Below, one piece after another: positions 18,981-27,974 of a stretch of 64,000 nt of DNA. Where the stretch lies: positions 4,030,001 to 4,094,000 of the forward strand of contig NZ_CP048031.1 of NCBI RefSeq assembly GCF_010092445.1. The letters are read 5' to 3'. The position numbers were made by a program, and so were the translations under genes. The notes beneath the pieces are model-generated. The model searched no databases. It was not told where the DNA came from and saw nothing but the letters and a program-made list of their open reading frames with translations. This DNA comes from Shewanella sp. Arc9-LZ. Lineage in GTDB: Bacteria > Pseudomonadota > Gammaproteobacteria > Enterobacterales > Shewanellaceae. Position 1 is the first letter of the stretch. Each line of letters starts with the position of its first letter.

Positions 18981-21830
18981 TTAAACCGATAGAATTTCAT
19001 TATAAATTTCAATTACACTGTCGATTTTTTGTTGCACACTTTGTATGGGTAATTTACCGGGCAACTGTTGTAATGTCAGTTCATGATTCTCGTCACGCAG
19101 CCAGCAATAGGTTTGGGTTAAATGTTGGGCTTGCATGATGGGTAATAACTCCAACTCCGCCAACACTTCAAAGATACGCACATTATCAGACCAAATGGTT
19201 AATTCCTGATATTGATGAGCATTCGCTAACACTAAGTACTGAGCGATAAACTCTATGTCTGCAATACCACCAGCACTCTGTTTTAGATCAAATTGCCCTG
19301 GTTCAACTTGCAACAAGTGCTCACGCATTTTTATGCGCATGTCTTTGACCGCTTTGGCTAATACCTCTTTATCACGCTCTATTTTCAATATTTTCGCACG
19401 TAAATCACTAAAACGACCGGCAAGCGAATAATCACCAAATACAAAACGAGATCGCACTAATGCTTGATGCTCCCAAGTCCACGCTTCTTGTTGTAAATAG
19501 GTACCAAAATGCTCAATCTCACTCACCAACAAACCAGAAGCACCTGACGGACGTAAGCGCATATCCACTTCATATAACTCACCAGACGTTGTCCGGGTAG
19601 CAAATAAATGCACAATACGTTGGGCAAGCTTGAGGTAGAAATGGCCGATATCAATAGGACGCTTACCATCAGTTGTGCCAGCACCTGTGTGGCCGTGTAG
19701 AAACACCAAATCTAAATCAGAACCATAACCCAGCTCAATTCCACCTAACTTACCGTAACCAATGACGGCAAAACCCATGTTACTTGGGCTCGTTCCTGCA
19801 GGTATGCCATGGCGAGATGCCACCTGATGCCAAGCTTGTAGTACAACTTGTTCGATAATGGCTTCAGCTAAAAAGGTTAAATGATCGCTAACCTGCATGA
19901 CAGGTAATACCCCAGTAACATCTGCGGCCGCAATCTTAAGCTGCTGAGACAATTTAAACTGCCGCAACGCTTCCATTTGCTGTTCCATGTCATCTTCAGG
20001 TACACGTAATAAATACTGGCGTAATTCACTAGGATAATCATCAATCGAAGTAATGTCATACAGCTGCGACGGATCAATTAACTCATCGAGCAGCATTGGG
20101 AAATTCGCCAGCTCGCGGGCAATCCAAGGGCTTGCACAACACAAACTCACTAATTGCTGTCTAGCGCCTGGGTTTTCACATAAAAGTTCTAGATAGGTAG
20201 TACGGGTTAAAATTTTATCCAGCACTTTAGCTACTGGTTTAAACGCTTGGCTCGGTTTAGTTTGAGTCACTAACTCTTCAAGCAACTTAGGCATTAATTT
20301 GTCTAGCGTTTCACGTCCTCGAGGTCCGATAGAACGTTTCGACACCGTTTGATGCCACTCATTTAATAGTGGCCATAATTCGGCATCATCGATTTGTTGC
20401 TCTTGCAACAAGGCGTTAGCGTGTTCATCTTGCTGCACATTCCAAAATAAAGCAGTCCAATGATCATTGTGTTCATGGCTGTCAGTACCACCCACAGTGG
20501 CATTAAAATGGCCATGAATGGTGACCATTGCTTGATTAATTTTTTGACGAAGTTCGGCTTCATCGGCCATGTCTAGCGGATAACATAAACGTTGCCAATC
20601 GAGCTCATTATTAGGCAGGGTTTGCGTTTGCTTATCGTCAATGGCTTGCAACAAGTTTTCCACTCGACGCAATATAATATAACTGTGTTTAAGCTCATCA
20701 ACCGCTAAGTATTCCAATTGCCCTAAGCTGTACAAGGTATCAATGGCGCCAAATAAACTTTGCTGACGCAATGCAGGCTCGCGGCCACCACGGATTAACT
20801 GAAAACTTTGCACCACGAATTCAACTTCGCGGATCCCGCCGGCGCCAAGCTTAATATTATCGGTTAACTGACGACGCCTAACTTCTTGGGCGATTAATTG
20901 CTTCATTTTACGCAGTGATTCAATCGCAGAAAAATCAATATAGCGGCGATAAACAAATGGTCGTAGTAGGTCATGCAACTCATCGCAATAGCCAGACCAA
21001 GGTCCAAGTACGCGCGCTTTGACCATGGCATAACGCTCCCAATCACGGCCTTGCTCTTGGTAATAGTCTTCTAAACCGCTAAAACTGACCACCAAAGGAC
21101 CACTTTCACCATAAGGTCGTAGACGCATGTCGACACGGAAAACGAATCCATCCACGGTGACTTGGTCGAGTAAATTCACCAAGCGTTGTCCCATGCGAAT
21201 AAAAAATTGCTGATTTGCCTGAGTTCGTCGACCGCCAACGGTTTCACCATGTTCTGGAAAGGTAAAAATTAAGTCGATGTCTGATGAAAAGTTAAGTTCA
21301 CGACCACCCAGTTTACCCATGCCTAAAATCAATAAGGGTTGTGGCTTACCTTCAGCACTTGTTGGTGTGCCGTATTGTTGACACATCTCTTGATATAACC
21401 AATCACGTCCAGCAATTACCAATGCCTCTGCTAATGCAGATAAATCGAGTAATGACTCTTCAACTGGGGTGTAATTTAAAAAGTCACGCCACGCTAAGCG
21501 CACCATTTGCAGATTACGATAACGACGTAAGGCAGACTTAACCTGCTCTTCTTGAGTTAACTCAGCTAATAGCGAATGTAACTGCGCATCAAACTCACTG
21601 CGCACAACATCACTTAATAAGCCATCAAATAACTGCACAATCCATTCTGGATGACGACAAAGTTGCTCACCCATATAGTCACTTAAGCCAAATACGGCCT
21701 TTAACTCTTGCTGTTGCATGGCTGTCAGTGCTGTTTTAGCTTCTGGCCAAACGTCGCAGAGTCTTAACCAGTAACGATCTGCGCTGTCTAGCATCGCTGC
21801 AGATAATACCTTGTTACTTTGGTTTTGCAT
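18981..21830 (-). CDS. glnE: Glutamine synthetase adenylyltransferase / deadenylase
   Basis: 949 residues, full length for GlnE. It adds and removes AMP on glutamine synthetase in response to PII and so sets nitrogen assimilation. Two nucleotidyltransferase domains are visible: [20 protein letters not shown] near 170-190 (deadenylase half) and [20 protein letters not shown] near 690-710 (adenylylase half), each with the metal-binding DxD. They are joined by helical GlnD-PII-UTase regions. It is divergent from the yjf-like cluster, and a palindromic site lies 34 bases upstream of its ATG. Confidence 0.96.
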   Translation of the reverse strand: MQNQSNKVLSAAMLDSADRYWLRLCDVWPEAKTALTAMQQQELKAVFGLSDYMGEQLCRHPEWIVQLFDGLLSDVVRSEFDAQLHSLLAELTQEEQVKSALRRYRNLQMVRLAWRDFLNYTPVEESLLDLSALAEALVIAGRDWLYQEMCQQYGTPTSAEGKPQPLLILGMGKLGGRELNFSSDIDLIFTFPEHGETVGGRRTQANQQFFIRMGQRLVNLLDQVTVDGFVFRVDMRLRPYGESGPLVVSFSGLEDYYQEQGRDWERYAMVKARVLGPWSGYCDELHDLLRPFVYRRYIDFSAIESLRKMKQLIAQEVRRRQLTDNIKLGAGGIREVEFVVQSFQLIRGGREPALRQQSLFGAIDTLYSLGQLEYLAVDELKHSYIILRRVENLLQAIDDKQTQTLPNNELDWQRLCYPLDMADEAELRQKINQAMVTIHGHFNATVGGTDSHEHNDHWTALFWNVQQDEHANALLQEQQIDDAELWPLLNEWHQTVSKRSIGPRGRETLDKLMPKLLEELVTQTKPSQAFKPVAKVLDKILTRTTYLELLCENPGARQQLVSLCCASPWIARELANFPMLLDELIDPSQLYDITSIDDYPSELRQYLLRVPEDDMEQQMEALRQFKLSQQLKIAAADVTGVLPVMQVSDHLTFLAEAIIEQVVLQAWHQVASRHGIPAGTSPSNMGFAVIGYGKLGGIELGYGSDLDLVFLHGHTGAGTTDGKRPIDIGHFYLKLAQRIVHLFATRTTSGELYEVDMRLRPSGASGLLVSEIEHFGTYLQQEAWTWEHQALVRSRFVFGDYSLAGRFSDLRAKILKIERDKEVLAKAVKDMRIKMREHLLQVEPGQFDLKQSAGGIADIEFIAQYLVLANAHQYQELTIWSDNVRIFEVLAELELLPIMQAQHLTQTYCWLRDENHELTLQQLPGKLPIQSVQQKIDSVIEIYNEILSV

Positions 21831-21861
21831 GGCAATAATGATCCCTAAAGAAAATGAACGT

Positions 21862-21890
21862 TGGACATATTATGTCGTGAATGGTATATC
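21862..21890 (+). promoter_or_regulatory. Shared palindrome over the putative promoter of the yjf-like cluster
   Basis: GACATATTATGTC (21864-21876) is palindromic around one base. It overlaps a plausible -35 (TGGACA, 21862-21867), 17 nt before TATATC (21885-21890). The same palindrome with the same -35 overlap recurs at 25650-25665, before the fourth gene of the cluster. It is also close enough to glnE, in the other direction, to affect it. Confidence 0.6.
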
Positions 21891-21993
21891 TATCAGCCAG
21901 TCAAATGATCAGATTAATATCATTGACACTAAGATTACTATAACCTGTGTCATATTGAATTAGCACATGAAAAATCTACATTTTGGAGAAAAC

Positions 21994-22956
21994 ATGGTAG
22001 GTCACCTCCCACGTGTACTCACATTGATAACGGTATTGTTTGTTGCCTTAACCCTTGGCGGTTGCGGTGACGATAGACCGGAACAAATTGCTAAGTACCA
22101 GCAACTGACCCAACAACGACTTGATCTGTTGGCCAGTTCGCTCAATAACAATCAGTTACGCAATGCGACGTTACTCAAACAATACACTCGAGTTCTCGCT
22201 CAGCGTCAATCCGACTTAACCCCATTACTAGAAGAATTGGCTAAAGATGCCAGCACTGAAGGGCCAATGTTTAAGTCATTAACGCGTCGTTACAAAGACT
22301 TAAACGACAGCGCTAATTTTATTGATTTAGACCAACAGTTAGCTGAAGCACAGAATATTTATCAAGCCGCTGACACCAGTTTGTATAACGATATGCTGTC
22401 TGATCCAGTCAATGTTGTTGCCGATATGTCTAAAGGGCAACTCGCTCGAGTTAATGCTATTAGCCGTGAGGCTGAAGCCCTAGCAAATGGCACCGAAGGC
22501 AGTGGTGCAGGCAGCCAACTTGTGGGTAATCCTGCATATGGTAGCTGGCAAAATAATTCAAGCGGCACCTCCATTTGGGCTTGGTATGGCATGTATGCGA
22601 TGTTTTCTAACTTCTCCCGCCCAATAGGCTACGGTAGTTGGTCGGGTAACCGTGGTTACAGCTATTATAATGATGTGGGACGTTACCGTTACACTTCACC
22701 AAAACAAGCAACTTCGCAAACCAAAACCTTTGAACAAACCAAGAAACGTTTTAACAGCCAAGGGAAACGATTCGACAGCCCTTATGCAAAAGCTCGAACA
22801 GGCTCTACTAGCTTGTCACGTCAAAGTACCAGTGCACCCAAAGCTAATAGCACCACTCAGAGCGCGAGTAGAAAATTTCGTTCGAGCTACTCAAAAGACA
22901 GCAGTTTCCGTAACTCAAGCAGCCGCACTAGTCGCGGTGTTAGCCGTGGAAAATAG
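21994..22956 (+). CDS. Lipoprotein with low-complexity Ser/Arg tail, first gene of yjf-like cluster
   Basis: 320 residues from ATG 21994, chosen because TGGAG stands 6 nt before it, while the upstream ATG at 21967 has no ribosome site. The signal peptide ends in the lipobox LGGC with Cys24. Residues ~30-160 are helical and Gln-rich. Residues ~180-225 are Gly/Tyr/Trp-rich (WAWYGMYAMF, YGSWSGNRGYSYY). The last ~90 are Ser/Arg/Lys-rich, ending SRGVSRGK. The next amino acid after Cys is Gly, so outer-membrane sorting is likely. I recognise no family. E. coli YjfM in the related yjf operon also ends in a Ser/Gly/Arg-rich tail, so a similar role is possible. The DUF350 gene follows after 13 bases. 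Confidence 0.8.
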   Translation: MVGHLPRVLTLITVLFVALTLGGCGDDRPEQIAKYQQLTQQRLDLLASSLNNNQLRNATLLKQYTRVLAQRQSDLTPLLEELAKDASTEGPMFKSLTRRYKDLNDSANFIDLDQQLAEAQNIYQAADTSLYNDMLSDPVNVVADMSKGQLARVNAISREAEALANGTEGSGAGSQLVGNPAYGSWQNNSSGTSIWAWYGMYAMFSNFSRPIGYGSWSGNRGYSYYNDVGRYRYTSPKQATSQTKTFEQTKKRFNSQGKRFDSPYAKARTGSTSLSRQSTSAPKANSTTQSASRKFRSSYSKDSSFRNSSSRTSRGVSRGK

Positions 22957-22969
22957 GTAAGGACTCACC

Positions 22970-23869
22970 ATGACATTTTTTCAAGAATATGGCTTAACTC
23001 AACATTTGGCGATTATTTTAGCCATTGATTTAACCATCGCTATCATTTTGCTGACGCTAATGCGTTATTTGCAGGGGTGGAGCGTTAAAGTCAACAGCAG
23101 TGCAGAGTTAGCCGAGCGCGACAACTTTGCCTTTGGGATCAGTACCGCTGGTGCTGTGGCGGCTTTAGGTATTGTGCTAACTGGCGCTATCACAGGCGAA
23201 GCGGCTCCGTCTTATTTAACTGAAGCGATTGGCATGTCGGCATACGGCTTGTTTGGCTTAATACTGATTAAATTAGGCCGTTTTTTACATGATAAAATCG
23301 CCTTAAATGAATTTGCTAAAAACGATGAGATTCTTAAAGGTAATATTTCTGTTGCTGTGGTTGATGCTGCTGCAGCCATAGCCACTGCCATTATTATCCG
23401 CGCGGTATTAATGTGGGCTGAAGATATTACTCTAGATACCTTTATCGCTATTTTTAGTGCCTTTTTAATCTCACAACTGATGTTAGTCATACTCACCCGA
23501 CTACGTGAAAAGCGTTATGCCAAACGTAATCAAGGCGCGTCAATGCAACAAGCGTTAACTCAGGGCCAAACGGCATTAGCACTGCGTCACAGCGGCTACA
23601 TGATTGCCATGGCACTAAGCTTTAATGCGGCGAGTCATTTTATTGCTTATGACCCAACAGCCCATGTAAGCAACATTATTGGTTGGTGCGCATTCTCATT
23701 GATCATGCTGGTGGTATTATCGTTATTAATAACCATAGTGAAAAAAATGGTGTTAGCCGGTATCAATCTTGCTGAAGAAGTTGAGAAACAACAAAACATC
23801 GGTATTGCAGCCGTTGAAATGGCGATTAGTATTGCCGTTGCCCTTATTCTCACGGCGTTAATGGCTTAA
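22970..23869 (+). CDS. Double DUF350 inner-membrane protein (YjfL-like)
   Basis: 299 residues with about eight membrane helices in two similar halves of four (roughly 10-145 and 155-299). Each half has the DUF350 pattern of a first helix pair, an acidic/polar loop and Gly/Ala-rich helices (FGISTAGAVAALGIVLTGAI and SGYMIAMALSFNAASHF). E. coli YjfL is a single four-helix copy, so this is a fused duplicate. DUF350 proteins have no proven function but occur beside PspA and polyamine genes. The SD GTAAGGA precedes the ATG, and the next gene starts 3 bases after the stop. Confidence 0.85.
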   Translation: MTFFQEYGLTQHLAIILAIDLTIAIILLTLMRYLQGWSVKVNSSAELAERDNFAFGISTAGAVAALGIVLTGAITGEAAPSYLTEAIGMSAYGLFGLILIKLGRFLHDKIALNEFAKNDEILKGNISVAVVDAAAAIATAIIIRAVLMWAEDITLDTFIAIFSAFLISQLMLVILTRLREKRYAKRNQGASMQQALTQGQTALALRHSGYMIAMALSFNAASHFIAYDPTAHVSNIIGWCAFSLIMLVVLSLLITIVKKMVLAGINLAEEVEKQQNIGIAAVEMAISIAVALILTALMA

Positions 23870-23872
23870 TCT

Positions 23873-25633
23873 ATGACAACACCTTTGCTCGATGATCTTC
23901 CCGCTAACACTACACAGGGGGACTCGCAGCAAAGTTCCCCTCCATCCCGTCAAGTATCATGGTTTGATGATGCCTTGTTACTCGGCATTATGGCCTCGTT
24001 GGCGGGATGCGGTCTTATTTATGAATACTTATTATCACACTATGCTGGTCGCATTCTCGGCGCATTAGAAGCCGCCATTTACACCATGATTGGTCTAATG
24101 ATTGTGTCCATGGGTGTGGGCGCTTTTGCCGCACGTAAAATAAAATGCGCTTTTACTGGCTTTGCCATGCTTGAATTAACCGTAGCACTGTGTGGCTCTT
24201 TTGCCATTATCATTACCGCAGCGGTCATCGGATTCGGTCAACAACTGCCGTTAACCATCGCCAATACACTCGGCCTACCGCCAGATCATTTACCCAATGG
24301 TGGCTTTATTGCCAGTTTGCAAACTCTCAGTGCATATTTACCGTATGTTTGGGGTGTATTACTCGGGTTAATGATTGGCATGGAAATTCCACTTATTGCC
24401 CGCGTTCGACAATCATTGTCTGAAGCGCACTTACTGCATAATGCCGGCACCATATATGGTGCCGATTACATTGGCGCTGGAATAGGCGCCGCAATCTGGG
24501 TCGGTTTTATGCTGGCCATTGATATTCAATTAGCTGCTGCGCTTACAGCGAGCGTTAACCTACTCGCTGGACTGGTGTTTATTTGGCGTTTTTGGTCAAA
24601 AATAAATCATGTAAAATTGCTGCTTATCGGCCATATTATTGCCAGTGTGGTGATTGGCATATTAGCCGTTAAAGGCCCGAGCTGGGAACAGCATTTTAAT
24701 AATCTTTTGTATAAAGATCATGTGGTTTATGCCAAAGCGACCCGCTTTCAGCAGCTCAATTTTACTAAGCGTTTGCGCGGTGGTGGTTTACCTCCCGTTT
24801 ATAATTTATACATCAATGGTCGGTTACAATTTTCAAGCAGCGACGAGCACATCTATCATAGCTTTTTGGTTCATCCAACATTGGCTGCCAGCGCACGGCA
24901 CGATAACGTGCTCATTATTGGTGGTGGTGATGGCTTAGGACTAAAGCAAGTACTCAAATGGCAACCTAAAGCGGTTACCTTAATGGATTTAGATAAAGAC
25001 TTACTGGCACTGTTTAAATCGCCACCAGCAGATATGCCACAACGCTTACAGGATGCATTACTGGCGTTAAACGGCGATGCGTTAAACGATCCACGCTTAA
25101 CATTAATGGTCGACGATGCATTTAACGGGGTTGATAAGCTAATTCAAAATGGCAAAATGTTTGATGCCATTATTGTTGACTTACCCGACCCAAGTCATCC
25201 TGATTTAAACAAACTGTATTCAGACTTATTTTATCGTAAGCTTAATGAATTACTTAGCGCCGATGGCGTAATAACGGTGCAATCAACCTCACCTTATCAT
25301 GCGCCAAAAGCGTTTATATCGGTTGGTAAAACACTGACTGCTGCAGGGTTTAATGTAAAACAGTATCACCATAATGTCCCTAGCTTTGGTGAATGGGGTT
25401 GGAGCATTGGCAGTAAAATGGGTAAAAACCCACAACAACGTCTTGCTGCACTAACAGATATACCGGTACCAGAAGAATGGCTAACCCCAGGACTTATTCA
25501 CGCTTCATTTGAATTCCCAAAGAATTTCTATGCCGATATAGACAACATCAAAGTAAACGAAATTGGTTCATTACAGCTGTATTACTACCACTTAGCGGCT
25601 TGGTCAGAAAATGAAGTAATTAATCTTTTTTAA
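23873..25633 (+). CDS. Membrane-fused spermidine synthase-like aminopropyltransferase
   Basis: 586 residues. The N-terminal ~265 residues hold about seven membrane helices. Residues ~280-560 are an aminopropyltransferase domain of the SpeE type: substrate segment YINGRLQFSSSDEHIYHSFLVHP, nucleotide loop GGGDGLG (350-356), acidic DLDKD, and DLPDPSHPD where SpeE has its catalytic Asp. The soluble enzyme uses decarboxylated SAM and putrescine; the substrate here is unknown. Fusion to a membrane domain suggests action at the inner membrane. No speD is adjacent. It is tightly packed after the DUF350 gene. A perfect inverted repeat and a promoter follow it, marking the boundary of the first transcription unit. 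Confidence 0.88.
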   Translation: MTTPLLDDLPANTTQGDSQQSSPPSRQVSWFDDALLLGIMASLAGCGLIYEYLLSHYAGRILGALEAAIYTMIGLMIVSMGVGAFAARKIKCAFTGFAMLELTVALCGSFAIIITAAVIGFGQQLPLTIANTLGLPPDHLPNGGFIASLQTLSAYLPYVWGVLLGLMIGMEIPLIARVRQSLSEAHLLHNAGTIYGADYIGAGIGAAIWVGFMLAIDIQLAAALTASVNLLAGLVFIWRFWSKINHVKLLLIGHIIASVVIGILAVKGPSWEQHFNNLLYKDHVVYAKATRFQQLNFTKRLRGGGLPPVYNLYINGRLQFSSSDEHIYHSFLVHPTLAASARHDNVLIIGGGDGLGLKQVLKWQPKAVTLMDLDKDLLALFKSPPADMPQRLQDALLALNGDALNDPRLTLMVDDAFNGVDKLIQNGKMFDAIIVDLPDPSHPDLNKLYSDLFYRKLNELLSADGVITVQSTSPYHAPKAFISVGKTLTAAGFNVKQYHHNVPSFGEWGWSIGSKMGKNPQQRLAALTDIPVPEEWLTPGLIHASFEFPKNFYADIDNIKVNEIGSLQLYYYHLAAWSENEVINLF

Positions 25634-25649
25634 TTGGACCAGATAGCGC

Positions 25650-25700
25650 TTGACATATTATGTCTAGATGCTATCTTTACTCACAGACATAATATGTCAA
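25650..25700 (+). promoter_or_regulatory. Promoter and two operator palindromes before the DUF2170-PspA genes
   Basis: TTGACATATTATGTCT (25650-25665) and AGACATAATATGTCAA (25685-25700) form a perfect 16-bp inverted repeat 19 nt apart, and each arm is itself a palindrome (GACATAnTATGTC). TTGACA (25650-25655) and TATCTT (25672-25677) fit a sigma70 promoter with a 16-nt spacer. One palindrome overlaps the -35 and the other lies at the expected start site, a layout typical of repression. Confidence 0.7.
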
Positions 25701-25712
25701 TTAAGGACGAAT

Positions 25713-26126
25713 ATGAACATCCATACCATTGCAGGTCACCTAAACGGACTATGCGATCACAGCAAAACCGGTTTTCAGTTTGATTGTTATCCGATTGACG
25801 GTGATGTTGAAGTGTTACAAGTCAATATTGTCGGCCGAGAAGAAATTCCGGTGTTTGTATCAGTAACTGACAACCAAATATTGTGTATCAGTTACTTATG
25901 GGGCGAAAACGAAGTAAACCAAGCTCGCCGCGCTGAAATGTTCGAGACCATGTTAGAGCTCAACATTCCAATGCCATTATCATCGTTTGCTAAAATTGAT
26001 GATAAATATGTGGTTTACGGGGCATTATCTGTGCAATCAAGCATGGAAGAAATTGAACAAGAATTAGCAGTACTGTCAGACAACTGTCTGGAAGTCATCG
26101 ACGAACTCGTCGAATTTTTAATCTAA
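25713..26126 (+). CDS. DUF2170 protein (YjfI-like)
   Basis: 137 residues from ATG 25713, which has AAGGA five bases before it. The ATG at 25668 lies within the promoter and is rejected. The protein is small and acidic without signal peptide. Segments FDCYPIDGDVEVLQVNIVGREEIPVFVSVTDNQILCISYLW and LELNIPMPLSSFAKIDDKYVVYGAL match the DUF2170 family, of which E. coli YjfI is a member. The function is unknown; it always seems tied to PspA-like partners. The PspA gene follows 10 bases later. Confidence 0.8.
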   Translation: MNIHTIAGHLNGLCDHSKTGFQFDCYPIDGDVEVLQVNIVGREEIPVFVSVTDNQILCISYLWGENEVNQARRAEMFETMLELNIPMPLSSFAKIDDKYVVYGALSVQSSMEEIEQELAVLSDNCLEVIDELVEFLI

Positions 26127-26136
26127 GGAGCCAATT

Positions 26137-26826
26137 ATGGGCATTCTAAACAAGATTCTTACAGCGTTTCGTGGTGGTGCAACTGAAGTTGGCCAAAATA
26201 TCGTTGACTCAAACTCAACCCGAATTTTTGAACAAGAGATTCGTGATGCAGAAAAGCATTTAACCCGAGCTAAACGTGAATTAACTGATGTTATGGCTAA
26301 AGAAATGCAAGCCAGTCGTGAAATTGATCGCCTAAAGCGTAGTGTTGTTGAGCACGAAGGTTATGTCACCCAAGCGCTAGAGAAAGGCAATGAAGCTTTA
26401 GCAATTGAAATAGCTGAAAAGATTGCTCAGCTAGACGAAGAATTAGCTGAACAACAAACAGCCAATGATAGCTTTAGCTCACATGCAGTGCGTTTAAAAG
26501 ATTTAGTGAAGAAGACTGAGCGTCAGTTAAATGATTATCAACGTCAACTTACTATGGTTAAAACCACTGAAAGCGTGCAAAAAGCCACTGCAACTATCAC
26601 TGACTCATTTGCGTCAAGTAATTCAAAACTGCTTAACGCTAAAGATTCACTAGAGCGCATCAAAGCACGTCAACAACAGTTTGATGACCGCTTAAAAGCG
26701 TCAGAAACATTAGCTGAAGAGAATAGCGATAAGTCATTACATGCCAAGCTAGCTGAAGCAGGTATTGGTGAGCAAAAGTCGAATGCTAATGCTGTGCTAG
26801 ATCGCATTAAAGCACGTAAAGGTTAA
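26137..26826 (+). CDS. PspA/IM30-family membrane-stress protein (YjfJ-like)
   Basis: 229 residues, nearly all alpha-helical and coiled coil, with charged heptads throughout (EQEIRDAEKHLTRAKRELTDVMAKEMQASREIDRL). The short N-terminal helix MGILNKILTAFRGGATEVG is amphipathic, as needed for membrane binding. PspA proteins form ESCRT-III-like rods that stabilise damaged inner membrane and sometimes inhibit PspF. No pspF, pspB or pspC is nearby, so this belongs to the yjf type rather than the classical psp operon. It is flanked by DUF2170 and DUF2491 genes, the same order as E. coli yjfI-yjfJ-yjfK. Confidence 0.92.
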   Translation: MGILNKILTAFRGGATEVGQNIVDSNSTRIFEQEIRDAEKHLTRAKRELTDVMAKEMQASREIDRLKRSVVEHEGYVTQALEKGNEALAIEIAEKIAQLDEELAEQQTANDSFSSHAVRLKDLVKKTERQLNDYQRQLTMVKTTESVQKATATITDSFASSNSKLLNAKDSLERIKARQQQFDDRLKASETLAEENSDKSLHAKLAEAGIGEQKSNANAVLDRIKARKG

Positions 26827-26832
26827 GCTATT

Positions 26833-27486
26833 ATGGGATTTCTTAGTGGCCTATTCGGCAAAAAAGAAGCCCCGAAGCGTAAGCTTGACCATCCAAATAA
26901 ACTGCTCAAGGGTGATATGATCACCTTTGATGACAGTTTTGCTTTGCCTACGCAATTGCGCGGGCAACAGCTTAAGGTTGAAGCTATTCATACTTATGAA
27001 TACCAACGCTCGCAGCTTTGTGAATTCTTATTACGTGGCCATAGCGGCACCGCAATCTATTTATCCTACGTGCAAGAAGACGAATCTTACTTAAGTATTT
27101 CAATCAAAATCAACCGCGCTGTGGTTGAACAATTGTTTGAGCTTGACGCATTTGCTGAAATATTTGAAGAACCAGGCAAAGCAACGCTGACATTGCAGGC
27201 ACTTCCTGCCGAGTTAGCCGCTGAGTTCGATAAATGGCTCAGTGATGAATATCATCAAGTTGAATTTGCCGGTTTTGGTTACTTCCATCGTCAAGATTAT
27301 CGCGACCTAAAGCCTCCTCAAAATGACGATGATGCTCGCGGTGAAGGTTTTGAAGGTTACAGTTTGGCTAATGCTGATGACTCTCACGCGGTTGATATTG
27401 AAGTTTACGAAAGTGGAGACACTGAAGTGATGTTGACTTTATATCGCCCACTGACCGATATTAGAGAGTATTGGCCAGCAAGCTGA
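26833..27486 (+). CDS. DUF2491 protein (YjfK-like)
   Basis: 217 residues, soluble and acidic. It begins MGFLSGLFGKKEAPKRK, a short amphipathic helix with a basic patch much like the PspA N-terminus, which may bind membrane. The body (LKGDMITFDDSFALPTQLRGQQLKVEAIHTYEY... through VMLTLYRPLTDIREYWPAS) fits DUF2491, the YjfK family. Function unknown. It starts 6 bases after the pspA stop, so it is cotranscribed and probably made in a fixed ratio with PspA. Confidence 0.8.
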   Translation: MGFLSGLFGKKEAPKRKLDHPNKLLKGDMITFDDSFALPTQLRGQQLKVEAIHTYEYQRSQLCEFLLRGHSGTAIYLSYVQEDESYLSISIKINRAVVEQLFELDAFAEIFEEPGKATLTLQALPAELAAEFDKWLSDEYHQVEFAGFGYFHRQDYRDLKPPQNDDDARGEGFEGYSLANADDSHAVDIEVYESGDTEVMLTLYRPLTDIREYWPAS

Positions 27487-27509
27487 TACAGGTAGGAGAC
27501 GATTTTCTA

Positions 27510-27845
27510 ATGAGTTCAGGCAAACCGTTACCAGAGAAATGGCTTAAAAACCAACAAGCTGCAAAAGCAACCCAAGTGGCTTTTGATCTGGATGAGAAGT
27601 TTCAATACTCAATCCGAAAAGAAGCCTTAGATAAAGGCGTCAGTCCTTCAGACCAAATCAGGACCATACTTGGACTCTCTGTATCCAAACGTCCAAAGCG
27701 TCCTCGCTTAACTGTGTCATTAAATGCTGAAGATTATGTGATTTTAGCGCAGAAATACGGCTTAGAATCTGAGTCGCAGCTGGAAATCAAAAAGCGCGTA
27801 TTAGATGATTTGGTCCACTTCGTTGATACTAAATCGTCAAAATAA
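27510..27845 (+). CDS. Small protein resembling two ribbon-helix-helix modules
   Basis: 111 residues from ATG 27510, with GGAG 11 nt upstream. A TTG at 27471 overlapping the previous gene is possible but less likely. I do not recognise the family. Two internally similar units are visible: TQVAFDLDEKFQYSIRKEAL followed by a second helix ending IRTILGL (~20-55), and RLTVSLNAEDYVILAQKYGL followed by a helix ending LDDLVHF (~64-105). Each is a beta strand with alternating polar residues and then two helices, as in RHH DNA-binding proteins. A basic linker (KRPKRPR) joins them. It closes the yjf-like unit and could bind the palindromes upstream. This function is inferred only. Confidence 0.6.
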   Translation: MSSGKPLPEKWLKNQQAAKATQVAFDLDEKFQYSIRKEALDKGVSPSDQIRTILGLSVSKRPKRPRLTVSLNAEDYVILAQKYGLESESQLEIKKRVLDDLVHFVDTKSSK

Positions 27846-27879
27846 ACACCGTTATCAGCACAGTACATTAACTAAAAAC

Positions 27880-27914
27880 AACGCACCAGACACTTGTCTT
27901 GTGCGTTTTTTGTT
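27880..27914 (+). terminator. Intrinsic terminator closing the yjf-like unit
   Basis: AACGCAC-C-AGACA and TGTCT-T-GTGCGTT pair around a short loop and are followed by a T run. It separates the cluster from the K+ channel gene. Confidence 0.85.
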
Positions 27915-27974
27915 ATGATAAACTCAACATCTTAACAAAGCCTCACGGCGAACGAATGCAAACGGACTTATTAT

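Noticed and set aside
25668..25712. Longer DUF2170 start at ATG 25668
   Set aside because: It is between the two operator palindromes, ahead of the predicted transcription start, and has no ribosome site. ATG 25713 has AAGGA.
27471..27509. TTG start overlapping the DUF2491 gene for the small protein
   Set aside because: No ribosome site precedes it, and ATG 27510 has GGAG upstream, although the spacing is long.
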